A stretch of 64,000 nt of DNA from Micromonospora zingiberis. GTDB taxonomy: Bacteria; Actinomycetota; Actinomycetes; Mycobacteriales; Micromonosporaceae. This document shows positions 40,832 to 48,494 of the stretch, piece by piece. Positions within the stretch are counted from its first letter, which is position 1; each line of letters starts with the position of its first letter. The DNA is taken from NCBI RefSeq assembly GCF_004331455.1, contig NZ_SJJR01000008.1, positions 186,001 through 250,000 of the forward strand. Direction: 5' to 3'. Below the pieces are notes generated by a model. The model was not told the DNA's origin and made no database searches. It saw only the letters and a program-made list of their open reading frames with translations. Position numbers and translations under genes: made by a program.

Positions 40832-41611
40832 TCACTCCCAGCGGAACAGCAGGCCCGCGACCACGGCGCCGACGACGACCGTGCCGCCGAGACCGAGCAG
40901 GGGTGCGACCTCGACGGAGGTGCCGGCCGAGGCGGCACCGAGGGCCTCGACGGCGGCGCCGAAGGGCAGCCAGCCGCCGATCTCGGCGAGCGGATCGGGC
41001 AGCGCGTCGCGCCCGCCGAACATGCCGCCGAGCGCCCCCACGATGAAGAAGATGACCAGACCGATGGCGACGGCGGAGTTCGGGGTGGGCGCCACCGCGG
41101 CGACGATCATGCCGGTGGCGTACATCGCCGCCATCGTCAGGCCGAGCACGCCGAGCGCGGTCGCGACGTGGGCGGGTGGGTTGGCGCCGAACACCACGTA
41201 CGCGACGACGAGCGCACCCGTGATGCCGATGATCGTCTGAACGAGCCCGACGATCGCCTGCGCGGTGAGGACCATCGCCGGTGACGCGGGCGTGACCGCG
41301 AGCCGGCGCAGGATCCCGCTGCGCCGGTAGTAGGCGAGGAAGCTCGGCATGTTGACGATGCCGATCATGGCGACGACCATGGTGAGCACGATCGGGAGGA
41401 CGAACACGTCCAGCGCCGTGCGTCCGTTCACGACCACCTGGTCGGTCGCCGAGGAGGCGCTGGTCAGCAGGATCAGCAGCGGCAGGCCCAGCGGGACGAC
41501 CAGTCCGGCGGTGTCCCGCATGACCATCTTCGCCTCACAACCGACGAGGGTGAGCAGCGACCGCACCCCGGGGCGGTGCGCCGCGACGAGAGTTCCGTGC
41601 GCTTCGGTCAT
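40832..41611 (-). CDS. ABC-2 type permease (drug-efflux type)
   Basis: A 259-residue membrane protein with six helices of the ABC-2 family. Signs are SFLAYYRRSGILRRLAVTPASPAMVLTAQAIVG after the second helix and GGMFGGRDALPDPLAEIGGWLPFGAAVEAL near the end. It overlaps the ATPase stop as ATGA and forms a transporter with it, similar to daunorubicin-resistance DrrAB pairs. The divergent two-component system probably controls its expression in response to a membrane-active compound. Confidence 0.88.
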   Translation of the reverse strand: MTEAHGTLVAAHRPGVRSLLTLVGCEAKMVMRDTAGLVVPLGLPLLILLTSASSATDQVVVNGRTALDVFVLPIVLTMVVAMIGIVNMPSFLAYYRRSGILRRLAVTPASPAMVLTAQAIVGLVQTIIGITGALVVAYVVFGANPPAHVATALGVLGLTMAAMYATGMIVAAVAPTPNSAVAIGLVIFFIVGALGGMFGGRDALPDPLAEIGGWLPFGAAVEALGAASAGTSVEVAPLLGLGGTVVVGAVVAGLLFRWE

Positions 41612-42345
41612 GCCGAGACCTCCAGGCTCTTACCGGTCAACGCGACGAACGCGTCGTCGAGGCTTTCCGCGCCCGCCCGGGCGACGAGACCGGCGGGGGT
41701 GTCGAGCGCGAGGACCCGGCCGCTGTCGATGACGGCGACCCGGTCACAGAGCCGTTCGACCTCCTCCATCGCGTGACTGACCAGCAGGACGGTGACACCG
41801 TCCGCCTTGAGCCGCGCGATCGTGTCCCACATGCGCCGCCGGGCGGCCGGATCCAGGCCGGTGGTCAGCTCGTCGAGGATCACGACGCGCGGTCGCCCGG
41901 CGAGGGCGAGGGCGATGGACAGCCGCTGCTTCTGGCCACCGGAGAGCTTCTCGAAGATGGTCCGGCGCTGATCGGTCAGATCGACCATGTCCAGCAGTTC
42001 GTCGGTCGACCGGGGGGCGGGGTAGAAGCTGCGGTACAGCTCGACCAGCTCCACGACGCGCAGGGCGTGGTGCAGGTAGGCGTCCTGTAGCTGGACGCCG
42101 AGCACCTGTCGCAGCCGGGCCCGGTCGCGGCGGGGATCGAGACCGAGCACCCGGATCCGCCCCCGGTCGGGTGCCCGTAATCCGGCGATCATCTCGACGG
42201 TGGTCGTCTTCCCGGCACCGTTGGTGCCGAGGACGCCCATCGTTTCGCCGTTGTCGACCCGCAGGCTCACATCGGCGACCGCCCTGGTTCGGCGGTAGCT
42301 CTTGGCGAGGTTCTCGGCGAGGATGGCCGGCTCGGAACTGGTCAT
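41608..42345 (-). CDS. ABC transporter ATPase (DrrA-like)
   Basis: A 245-residue ATP-binding subunit: Walker A GTNGAGKTT, signature LSGGQKQRLSIALAL, Walker B VVILDELTTGLDP (Leu replaces the usual Pro after DE) and switch LLVSHAMEEVE. The DrrA subfamily energises antibiotic or lipid export. Its start faces the sensor kinase gene 110 bp away, with a 13-bp inverted repeat in between. Confidence 0.88.
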   Translation of the reverse strand: MTSSEPAILAENLAKSYRRTRAVADVSLRVDNGETMGVLGTNGAGKTTTVEMIAGLRAPDRGRIRVLGLDPRRDRARLRQVLGVQLQDAYLHHALRVVELVELYRSFYPAPRSTDELLDMVDLTDQRRTIFEKLSGGQKQRLSIALALAGRPRVVILDELTTGLDPAARRRMWDTIARLKADGVTVLLVSHAMEEVERLCDRVAVIDSGRVLALDTPAGLVARAGAESLDDAFVALTGKSLEVSA

Positions 42346-42380
42346 GTCCCGACGCTACGGCCGTCGCCGCCTCGAATCCT

Positions 42381-42419
42381 GTGCCAGAAGTCAGCACCGG
42401 TGGCCATGACTTCCGGCAC
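42381..42419. promoter_or_regulatory. Inverted repeat in the ABC/two-component divergent promoter
   Basis: GTGCCAGAAGTCA and TGACTTCCGGCAC are inverted copies (12 of 13 matching) with a 13-bp spacer. The kinase gene has TACAGT six bases before its ATG (42444-42449), giving a leaderless mRNA. The site is a candidate for the NarL-type regulator at 43556. Confidence 0.55.
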
Positions 42420-42455
42420 GGGTTAACCAGCCCGGACCCGACCTACAGTGGGCTC

Positions 42456-43559
42456 ATGCGACGTGTCGGCACGGAGGAGTGGTCCGGCCTCGCCATGCTC
42501 GTGGTGGCGGTCGGCGTCGCCGTCCCCGGCCTGTTCGGCGCCGTCGCGCTGGTGATCCCGCAGGGCTGGTGGATCGCCCTGTTCGTCCTGTTCCTGCTCG
42601 CACTGCTCGCCTCGGTTGCCGCGCCCGCGTCGGGTCGGTTGCGCCATGTGGCGTTCGGGCTGGCCGTCGTCGCCTCCTGGTCGCTCGTGCTCACCGCGCG
42701 GCACCCGGGGCTGCTGCCGGTCCTGCTGGTCCTCACCGCGGCGGTGAGCGTCTACCTGATCCCGCTGTACGCGGGCCTGGTCGTCGTCGGTCTCAACACG
42801 GTGGTGATCGCCACCGTCGCGGTGTCGGCGGCGACCGCGTCGGTGGAGCTGACCCTGACCGTGGGCTTCTACCTGCTCATCCAGCTGGCCTCGCTGCTCA
42901 GCTCGATCACCCTGCTGCGCGAACAGCGGATGCGCCGTGAACTGGCGGTGGCGCACGTCGAGCTGAAGGCCGCCGGTCTCCGGCTCTCCGAGTCGGCCCG
43001 GACCGAGGAACGCCTGAGGATCTCCCGCGAGCTGCACGACCTGATCGGTCACCAACTGACCGTGCTGACCCTGGAACTGGAGACCGCCCGGCACCTCGAC
43101 GGCGCGGCGGCGCGGCGGCACGTGGAGCGCGCCGACCAGGTCGCCCGGGAACTGCTCGGCGACGTACGCAGCACCGTCGGGCAGCTGAGAACCGAGACTC
43201 CCGATCTCGAACAGGCACTCCGTCGGATGGCCCGCGACCTGCCGGGCCTCGACGTGTCGATCGACGTCTCGTCCGGGGTGCGGGTGGACGAGGAGCGCGG
43301 CGCGGTGTTCGTCCGCGCGGCCCAGGAGATCATCACGAACACGATCCGGCACGCCGAGGCGGGTGAGCTGCGCATCTCGGTCACCGCCGACGAGACCGGA
43401 ACCATCCTCGACGCCCGCGACGACGGGCGCGGCGCGCGGAACCCGGTGTTCGGCAACGGGCTGCGCGGCCTGCGGGAACGATTCCAGGCCCTCGGCGGAG
43501 ACCTGGCCGTCGACGGTGCGGCAGGATTTCGGGTGACCGCCCGGGTGCCCGCGGCATGA
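42456..43559 (+). CDS. DesK/NarL-type sensor histidine kinase
   Basis: A 367-residue membrane kinase. About five or six hydrophobic helices (residues 10-155) form the sensor, followed by a coiled segment and HisKA_3 dimerisation domain with ISRELHDLIGHQLTVLTLELETARH (phospho-His near residue 193). The HATPase domain has EIITNTIRHAEAGELRISV, DARDDGRG and GNGLRGLRERFQALGG. There is no separate ligand domain, so it may sense membrane state directly. It overlaps the response-regulator start by 4 bp. Confidence 0.9.
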   Translation: MRRVGTEEWSGLAMLVVAVGVAVPGLFGAVALVIPQGWWIALFVLFLLALLASVAAPASGRLRHVAFGLAVVASWSLVLTARHPGLLPVLLVLTAAVSVYLIPLYAGLVVVGLNTVVIATVAVSAATASVELTLTVGFYLLIQLASLLSSITLLREQRMRRELAVAHVELKAAGLRLSESARTEERLRISRELHDLIGHQLTVLTLELETARHLDGAAARRHVERADQVARELLGDVRSTVGQLRTETPDLEQALRRMARDLPGLDVSIDVSSGVRVDEERGAVFVRAAQEIITNTIRHAEAGELRISVTADETGTILDARDDGRGARNPVFGNGLRGLRERFQALGGDLAVDGAAGFRVTARVPAA

Positions 43560-44200
43560 CCCGCGTGGTGGTCGTCGACGACCAGACCCTCATCCGGCAG
43601 GGCATCCGTGGGCTGCTCGAAGTCGCCGACATCGACGTCGTCGGCGAGGCCGACGACGGTCGGGCCGCCCTCGCGGTCATCGCGCGGACCACCCCCGACG
43701 TGATCCTGCTCGACCTGCGGATGCCCCGCTTCGACGGCATCTGGACGATCGAGCAGCTACGCGCCGCCGACATCGACATCCCGGTGCTGGTGCTGACCAC
43801 GTTCGACGACGACGCGCTCGTGCTGGGCGCCCTCCGCGCGGGGGCCCGCGGCTACCTCCTCAAGGACGTGACGCTGGCACAGCTCACCCGGGCCATCCAC
43901 ACCCTCGCCGAGGGCGGCACGCTGATCGCTCCGTCGATCACCGACCGGATGCTCCGGGCGATCCGGTCCGGCCCGTCGCCGGCCGGACCGGACGCGCCCG
44001 CCGTGCAGCACCTCACCGAACGCGAGCAGGAGGTGCTGCGGCTGGTCGCGCACGGCTACAGCAACCGGGAGATCGCCGGCATCCTCTTCCTCGCCGAGGG
44101 CACCGTCAAGAACCACGTCTCCACGATCCTCACCAAGCTCGGCGCCCGAGACCGCACGAACGCGGTCCTCCGCGCCCTGCACGAGGGCATCCTCCACTGA
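43556..44200 (+). CDS. NarL/LuxR-type response regulator
   Basis: A 214-residue regulator with receiver domain (VVVVDDQTLIRQGI, phospho-Asp in VILLDLRMPRFDG, LLKDV Lys) and a C-terminal LuxR helix-turn-helix (LTEREQEVLRLVAHGYSNREIAGILFLAEGTVKNHVSTILTKLG). ATGA overlap with the kinase gene shows a two-component pair. It is likely to bind the inverted repeat upstream of the divergent ABC-2 operon. Confidence 0.92.
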   Translation: MTRVVVVDDQTLIRQGIRGLLEVADIDVVGEADDGRAALAVIARTTPDVILLDLRMPRFDGIWTIEQLRAADIDIPVLVLTTFDDDALVLGALRAGARGYLLKDVTLAQLTRAIHTLAEGGTLIAPSITDRMLRAIRSGPSPAGPDAPAVQHLTEREQEVLRLVAHGYSNREIAGILFLAEGTVKNHVSTILTKLGARDRTNAVLRALHEGILH

Positions 44201-44332
44201 CACCCCACACGCCCGCACCAGGCGAGGCGTGGTGTCGGCGGTGTGGCGGAATCCCGACCATCCCGACCCCGCCATTTCGCCGAAACGGAGTTGATCAAAT
44301 CGGCGTCGGCGGGGCCTGGCAGACTCGTCGGG

Positions 44333-44998
44333 GTGAACGAGGTGGCCGCGTCGCCGGTGGACGGTGAGTTGGAGAGCGTCAGTCTGGTGGACCTCGCGGT
44401 CTCCCGGCTGACCCGGGAGATCCTCAGCGGCCGGAGTGACCCGGGTGAGCGCCTGGTGGAGGAGCAGCTCACCCGGCGGCTCGGGATCAGCCGGGCGCCG
44501 CTGCGGGAGGCGCTGCGCTTGCTGGCCCAGCGAGGGCTGGTCGAACACATTCCCCGGCGGGGGGTCCGGGTCGCCACGCTCTCCGACCGGGACGTACGGG
44601 AGCTGTACGAGCTGCGTGACGTGCTGGAGCGGTTCGCGGTGCGGTCGGCCGTCCCGGTGCGGGGGGAACGCGACCTGGCCGGGCTGCGGGCGGCGCTGGA
44701 CCAGATGCGGGAGGCGACCCGGGCCGGGGACCGGCTGGCGGTCGCCGAGGCGCACCGGGCGTTCCACGTGGCGCTGGTGGCGCTCGCCGGCAACCGGCAG
44801 CTCTCCACGGTGTACGACTCGATTCTGGTGAAATTGCAGCTCTACATGGCGATCAACCTGCGCCGCGAGGCGGAGGCGGCGCAGCCGCTGGACGGGGTGC
44901 AGCGGCACGAGCGGCTGTTCGAGGCCGTTGCCGGGGGAGACCCGGAGGCGGTCCTGGCCACCCTCTCCGGGCACGGGGCACGCTCGTACCTCGGGTAG
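44333..44998 (+). CDS. GntR regulator, FadR/FCD subfamily
   Basis: A 221-residue regulator with an N-terminal GntR winged helix (SLVDLAVSRLTREILSG...LVEEQLTRRLGISRAPLREALRLLAQRGLVEHIPRRGVRVA) and a C-terminal FCD ligand domain (VRELYELRDVLERFAVRSA, AHRAFHVALVALAGNRQL). GTG 44333 has CAGACT seven bases before it and no ribosome site, so a leaderless transcript is likely; the frame is open further upstream. It is the first gene before the ureide operon, 85 bp from the allophanate hydrolase gene, with a matching palindrome just before that gene. Its ligand is probably a ureide or carboxylate of that pathway. Confidence 0.88.
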   Translation: MNEVAASPVDGELESVSLVDLAVSRLTREILSGRSDPGERLVEEQLTRRLGISRAPLREALRLLAQRGLVEHIPRRGVRVATLSDRDVRELYELRDVLERFAVRSAVPVRGERDLAGLRAALDQMREATRAGDRLAVAEAHRAFHVALVALAGNRQLSTVYDSILVKLQLYMAINLRREAEAAQPLDGVQRHERLFEAVAGGDPEAVLATLSGHGARSYLG

Positions 44999-45065
44999 CG
45001 GGGGCGACCGGTTCCGAGTCGGCGTCATGTCGTCGTTACATTTCGCGCCGGTCGCCGTAACCGAA

Positions 45066-45082
45066 CTGTCGACAATCGACAG
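45066..45082. promoter_or_regulatory. GntR-type operator over the -10 of the ureide operon
   Basis: CTGTCGA-CAA-TCGACAG is a perfect inverted repeat ending one base before ATG 45084. GACAAT inside it (45071-45076) is a fair -10 placed seven bases before the ATG, so a bound repressor would block a leaderless promoter. The upstream GntR protein is the obvious candidate. Confidence 0.65.
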
Positions 45083-45083
45083 T

Positions 45084-47042
45084 ATGCCAGAGCGGATCGG
45101 GTCGGTCTCGGAGTTGCGGACGGCGTACCTGCGTGCGGAATTCACCCCCATCGAGCTGGTCGAACGCGTCCTGGCCGGGATGCCCGAACAGGATGGTGGA
45201 CCGGTTTGGATCAGCACCGTGCCGGCCGACCGGCTGCGTGCCCGGGCCGCGTCGCTGATGGCCGACGGTGACGCCGGGGCACTGCCGCTGTACGGGATCC
45301 CGTTCGCGGTCAAGGACAACATCGACGCCGCCGGCCTGCCCACCACCGCCGGCTGTCCCGACTTCGGATACCAGGCCAGCACCGACGCGCCGGTGGTGCG
45401 TCGGCTGCTCGACGCCGGTGCCCTGCTCGTCGGCAAGACCAACCTCGACCAGTTCGCCACCGGCCTGACCGGGGCCCGCTCGCCGTACGGCAGCTGCGAG
45501 AGCGTCTTCGGAGGCGGGCTCATCTCCGGCGGTTCCAGCTCCGGCTCGGCGGTCGCGGTCGCCGCCGGCCAGGTCGCCTTCGCCCTGGGTACGGACACCG
45601 CCGGCTCCGGTCGGGTACCGGCCGCGTTCAACGGCATCGTCGGCCTCAAGCCCACCCGGGGTCTGCTCAGCACGGCCGGTGTGGTGCCGGCCTGCCGGTC
45701 ACTGGACTGCGTCTCGATCTTCGCCCCGAATGTCGGTGACGCCGTGGACGTACTGCACGCCGCCCGGGGCGTCTCGGCGGCCGACCCGTGGGGACGGCCG
45801 CTGCCGGTGGAGCGGGTGCCGGCCCGTACGCCGGGGACGCTGCGCCTCGGGGTGCCCCGCGCCGAAGACCTCGAATTCTTCGGCGACGCCGGGCAGTCGG
45901 TCCGGTTCGCCGCCGGTGTGCAGCGCCTGGGTGCCCTGGTCGAGGGCGCCCGATCGGTGTCGCTCGGCGCCTTCATCGAGGCGGGGGAGTTGCTCTATCA
46001 CGGGCCCTGGGTGGCCGAGCGGCTCACCGGGCTGGACGGTTTCCTCCGGGAGCACCCGGAGTCCGTTCTCCCGGTCACCCGCACCGTGCTGGAGACCGGC
46101 CGGCGCCACGACGCGATCGACGCCTTCCGGGGCCAGCACCGCCTGCGTGCCCTGCGTGCCCAGGTCGACCAGCTCTGGCAGGAGATCGACGTGCTGGTCG
46201 TGCCCACCGTCGGTACGACGTTCACGCTCGCCGAGATCGCCGAGGATCCGATCGGGCGCAATGCCATGCTCGGCCGCTACACCCAGTTCACGAACCTGCT
46301 CGACCTCGCTGCGGTGACCATCCCCAACGGATTCACCGCCGCCGGCCGGCCGGCGAGCCTGACCCTGGTCGGCCCGGCGTTCAGCGACACCACCCTGGCC
46401 CGGCTCGCCGCCGAGTTCACCGCCGCCACCGCCGCCACCGCCACCGCCGCCCCCGCCACCGCCGCCGCCTCCGCCACCGAGCCGGCGGGCGCTCCCGCCA
46501 GGACCGATCTGGCCGCCACCACCGCCGGGCACGAGCCGGCCCGCGCTGCCACCGCCGGGAACGAGCGGGCCGGCACCGGGGCGGATCGGGTCACTGCGGG
46601 CAGTCGGGCCGGGCAGCCCGCCGCGTATCCGGCCGAGGTGCTGGTCGCGGTCGTCGGGCGGCACCTCTCCGGCGAGTCGCGCAACGCCGAGCTGACCGAT
46701 CGCGGCGCAGTGCTCGTCGAGGCCACCCGGACGGCCCCACGTTATCGGCTCTACCGCCTGCCCAGCTCGGACGGTGACGGACTGCCCGGCCTGCTGCGCG
46801 TCGCCGAGTCGACGCCGGACGGCCGGTCGATCGAGGTGGAGCTCTGGCGGCTGCCGGTCACCGCCGTCGGTGGGCTGCTGGCCGGTGTGCCGGCGCCGCT
46901 CTCGCTCGGCTGGATCCGGCTCGGTGACGGGCGGCAGGTGCTCGGCTTCCTCTGCGAGGCGTACGCGGTCGGGGCCGACGCGGAGGACATCAGCGCGGCC
47001 GGTGGCTGGCGTGCCTACCGCCGGTCCGTCGCTCGACGCTGA
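45084..47042 (+). CDS. atzF: Allophanate hydrolase
   Basis: A 652-residue amidase. The N-terminal ~440 residues are an amidase-signature domain with catalytic Lys in PFAVKDNIDAAG, cis-Ser in LISGGSSSGSAVAV and nucleophile Ser in GTDTAGSGRVPAAFNG. The C-terminal domain (about 520-650; LVAVVGRHLSGESRNAELTDRG, YRLYRLP, GLLRV, GFLCEAYAV) is the allophanate-hydrolase C-terminal fold. The enzyme splits allophanate to ammonia and CO2. The two domains are joined by an unusual ~75-residue Ala/Thr/Gly linker coded by a slippage-prone repeat. ATG 45084 is used with a leaderless promoter; an ATG at 45027 is an alternative. No urea carboxylase gene is next to it, so allophanate must come from another source. 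Confidence 0.88.
   Translation: MPERIGSVSELRTAYLRAEFTPIELVERVLAGMPEQDGGPVWISTVPADRLRARAASLMADGDAGALPLYGIPFAVKDNIDAAGLPTTAGCPDFGYQASTDAPVVRRLLDAGALLVGKTNLDQFATGLTGARSPYGSCESVFGGGLISGGSSSGSAVAVAAGQVAFALGTDTAGSGRVPAAFNGIVGLKPTRGLLSTAGVVPACRSLDCVSIFAPNVGDAVDVLHAARGVSAADPWGRPLPVERVPARTPGTLRLGVPRAEDLEFFGDAGQSVRFAAGVQRLGALVEGARSVSLGAFIEAGELLYHGPWVAERLTGLDGFLREHPESVLPVTRTVLETGRRHDAIDAFRGQHRLRALRAQVDQLWQEIDVLVVPTVGTTFTLAEIAEDPIGRNAMLGRYTQFTNLLDLAAVTIPNGFTAAGRPASLTLVGPAFSDTTLARLAAEFTAATAATATAAPATAAASATEPAGAPARTDLAATTAGHEPARAATAGNERAGTGADRVTAGSRAGQPAAYPAEVLVAVVGRHLSGESRNAELTDRGAVLVEATRTAPRYRLYRLPSSDGDGLPGLLRVAESTPDGRSIEVELWRLPVTAVGGLLAGVPAPLSLGWIRLGDGRQVLGFLCEAYAVGADAEDISAAGGWRAYRRSVARR
46419..46478 (+). 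repeat. GCC/ACC trinucleotide repeat coding the Ala/Thr linker
   Basis: Sixty bases composed almost only of GCC, ACC and close variants encode the start of the linker in allophanate hydrolase. The tract is in frame and prone to length change by replication slippage, which would alter linker length without breaking the gene. Confidence 0.7.
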
Positions 47043-47091
47043 CCGCACGACAAGAAAGCACCGCAGGTGACGATCAGGAGGAGGGGAGAGG

Positions 47092-47781
47092 ATGGGCAGG
47101 ATCGGACCGGTAACGGCGGCCCCCTACCCGTGGCCGTACGACGGTGCGGCCGACACCGCACACACCGCGCTGCTCTGCATCGACTGGCAGACCGACTTCT
47201 GCGGTCCGGGCGGCTATGTCGACGCGATGGGCTACGACATCGGCCTCACCCGGGCCGGCCTGCCGGCCACCGCCCGGCTGCTGGCGCACGCCCGTGCCCT
47301 CGGGATGCTGGTCGTGCACACCCGTGAGGGACACGATCCCGACCTGTCCGACCTGCCGGCGAACAAGCGCTGGCGCTCGGCCCAGATCGGCGCCGAGATC
47401 GGCGCGCCCGGACCATGCGGCCGGATCCTGGTCAAGGGCGAGCCGGGCTGGGAGATCGTGCCCGAGGTGGCTCCCGCCCCCGGCGAGGTGATCATCGACA
47501 AGCCGGGCAAGGGTGCCTTCTACGCCACCAATCTCGACCTGGTGCTGCGGACCCGGGGCATCACCCACCTGATCCTCACCGGCATCACCACCGACGTGTG
47601 CGTGCACACCACCATGCGTGAAGCGAACGACCGGGGCTACGAGTGCCTGATCCTCGCCGACTGCACCGGCGCCACCGACAAGGGCAACCATGACGCGGCG
47701 TTGCACATGGTGACCATGCAGGGCGGCGTCTTCGGCTGCGTCGCCACCTCCGACGACGTCATCGCCGCCACGACACAGTGA
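47092..47781 (+). CDS. Isochorismatase-fold cysteine hydrolase (biuret/ureide amidohydrolase-like), copy 1
   Basis: A 229-residue cysteine hydrolase with the Asp-Lys-Cys triad: Asp in ALLCIDWQTDF, Lys in [16 protein letters not shown], Cys in [25 protein letters not shown]. The family includes biuret hydrolase (giving allophanate) and ureidoacrylate hydrolase RutB. Placed right after allophanate hydrolase, it probably makes that enzyme's substrate from biuret or a similar ureide. A run of AGGAGG lies before the ATG. About half of the residues are shared with the next gene, so it arose by tandem duplication. Confidence 0.88.
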   Translation: MGRIGPVTAAPYPWPYDGAADTAHTALLCIDWQTDFCGPGGYVDAMGYDIGLTRAGLPATARLLAHARALGMLVVHTREGHDPDLSDLPANKRWRSAQIGAEIGAPGPCGRILVKGEPGWEIVPEVAPAPGEVIIDKPGKGAFYATNLDLVLRTRGITHLILTGITTDVCVHTTMREANDRGYECLILADCTGATDKGNHDAALHMVTMQGGVFGCVATSDDVIAATTQ

Positions 47782-47789
47782 GGTGACGA

Positions 47790-48482
47790 ATGTTGACCAT
47801 CGCCGCCGCGCGGCCCGCCGCGTACTCCTTCGACCTCTCGACCACCGCGCTGCTGGTCATCGACATGCAGCGGGACTTCCTGGAACCCGGCGGGTTCGGT
47901 GCGAGCCTGGGCAACGACGTCGAGCAGCTACGCCGGACCATCACACCCCTGGCGGCGCTGCTGGCCGGCGCCCGCGCGGCGGGCCTGACCGTCGTGCACA
48001 CCCGCGAGGGACACCTGCCCGACCTGTCCGACTGCCCACCGGCCAAACTCCACCGGGGCGCACCGAGCCTGCGCATCGGTGACGCCGGGCCCAACGGCCG
48101 GATCCTGATCCGGGGCGAGTACGGCCACGACATCGTCGACGAACTGGCACCGCTGCCCGGCGAGCCGGTCATCGACAAACCCGGCAAGGGCGCCTTCTAC
48201 GCCACCGGACTCGACGCCCTGCTCACCGAACGGAACATCCACAGCCTCCTGGTCACCGGCGTCACCACCGAAGTGTGCGTGCACACCACCGTCCGGGAGG
48301 CCAACGATCGCGGGTACGAGTGCCTCGTGCTCGCCGACTGCGTCGGGTCCTACTTTCCCGAGTTCCAGCGGGTCGGACTCGACATGATCGCCGCCCAGGG
48401 CGGCATCTTCGGATGGGTCGCCGAGTCGACGGACGTCCTCGCCGTGCTGCCCTCCACACCCGTGTTGCAGCCCTCCTCCTGA
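47790..48482 (+). CDS. Isochorismatase-fold cysteine hydrolase, copy 2
   Basis: A 230-residue paralogue of the preceding protein, with the same triad (Asp in [10 protein letters not shown], Lys in [16 protein letters not shown], Cys in [25 protein letters not shown]). Differences cluster near the N-terminal loop ([12 protein letters not shown] versus GPGGYVDAMGYD) and the C-terminal helix, suggesting a different amide substrate. It starts eight bases after the first copy stops. Two hydrolases with different ureide specificity, or a heteromeric enzyme, are both possible. Confidence 0.88.
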   Translation: MLTIAAARPAAYSFDLSTTALLVIDMQRDFLEPGGFGASLGNDVEQLRRTITPLAALLAGARAAGLTVVHTREGHLPDLSDCPPAKLHRGAPSLRIGDAGPNGRILIRGEYGHDIVDELAPLPGEPVIDKPGKGAFYATGLDALLTERNIHSLLVTGVTTEVCVHTTVREANDRGYECLVLADCVGSYFPEFQRVGLDMIAAQGGIFGWVAESTDVLAVLPSTPVLQPSS

Positions 48483-48494
48483 CCGGGAGCAGTC

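Noticed and set aside
44201..44332. Terminator after the response regulator
   Set aside because: An interrupted ACGCC/GGCGT pairing exists but the stem is imperfect and the loop large.
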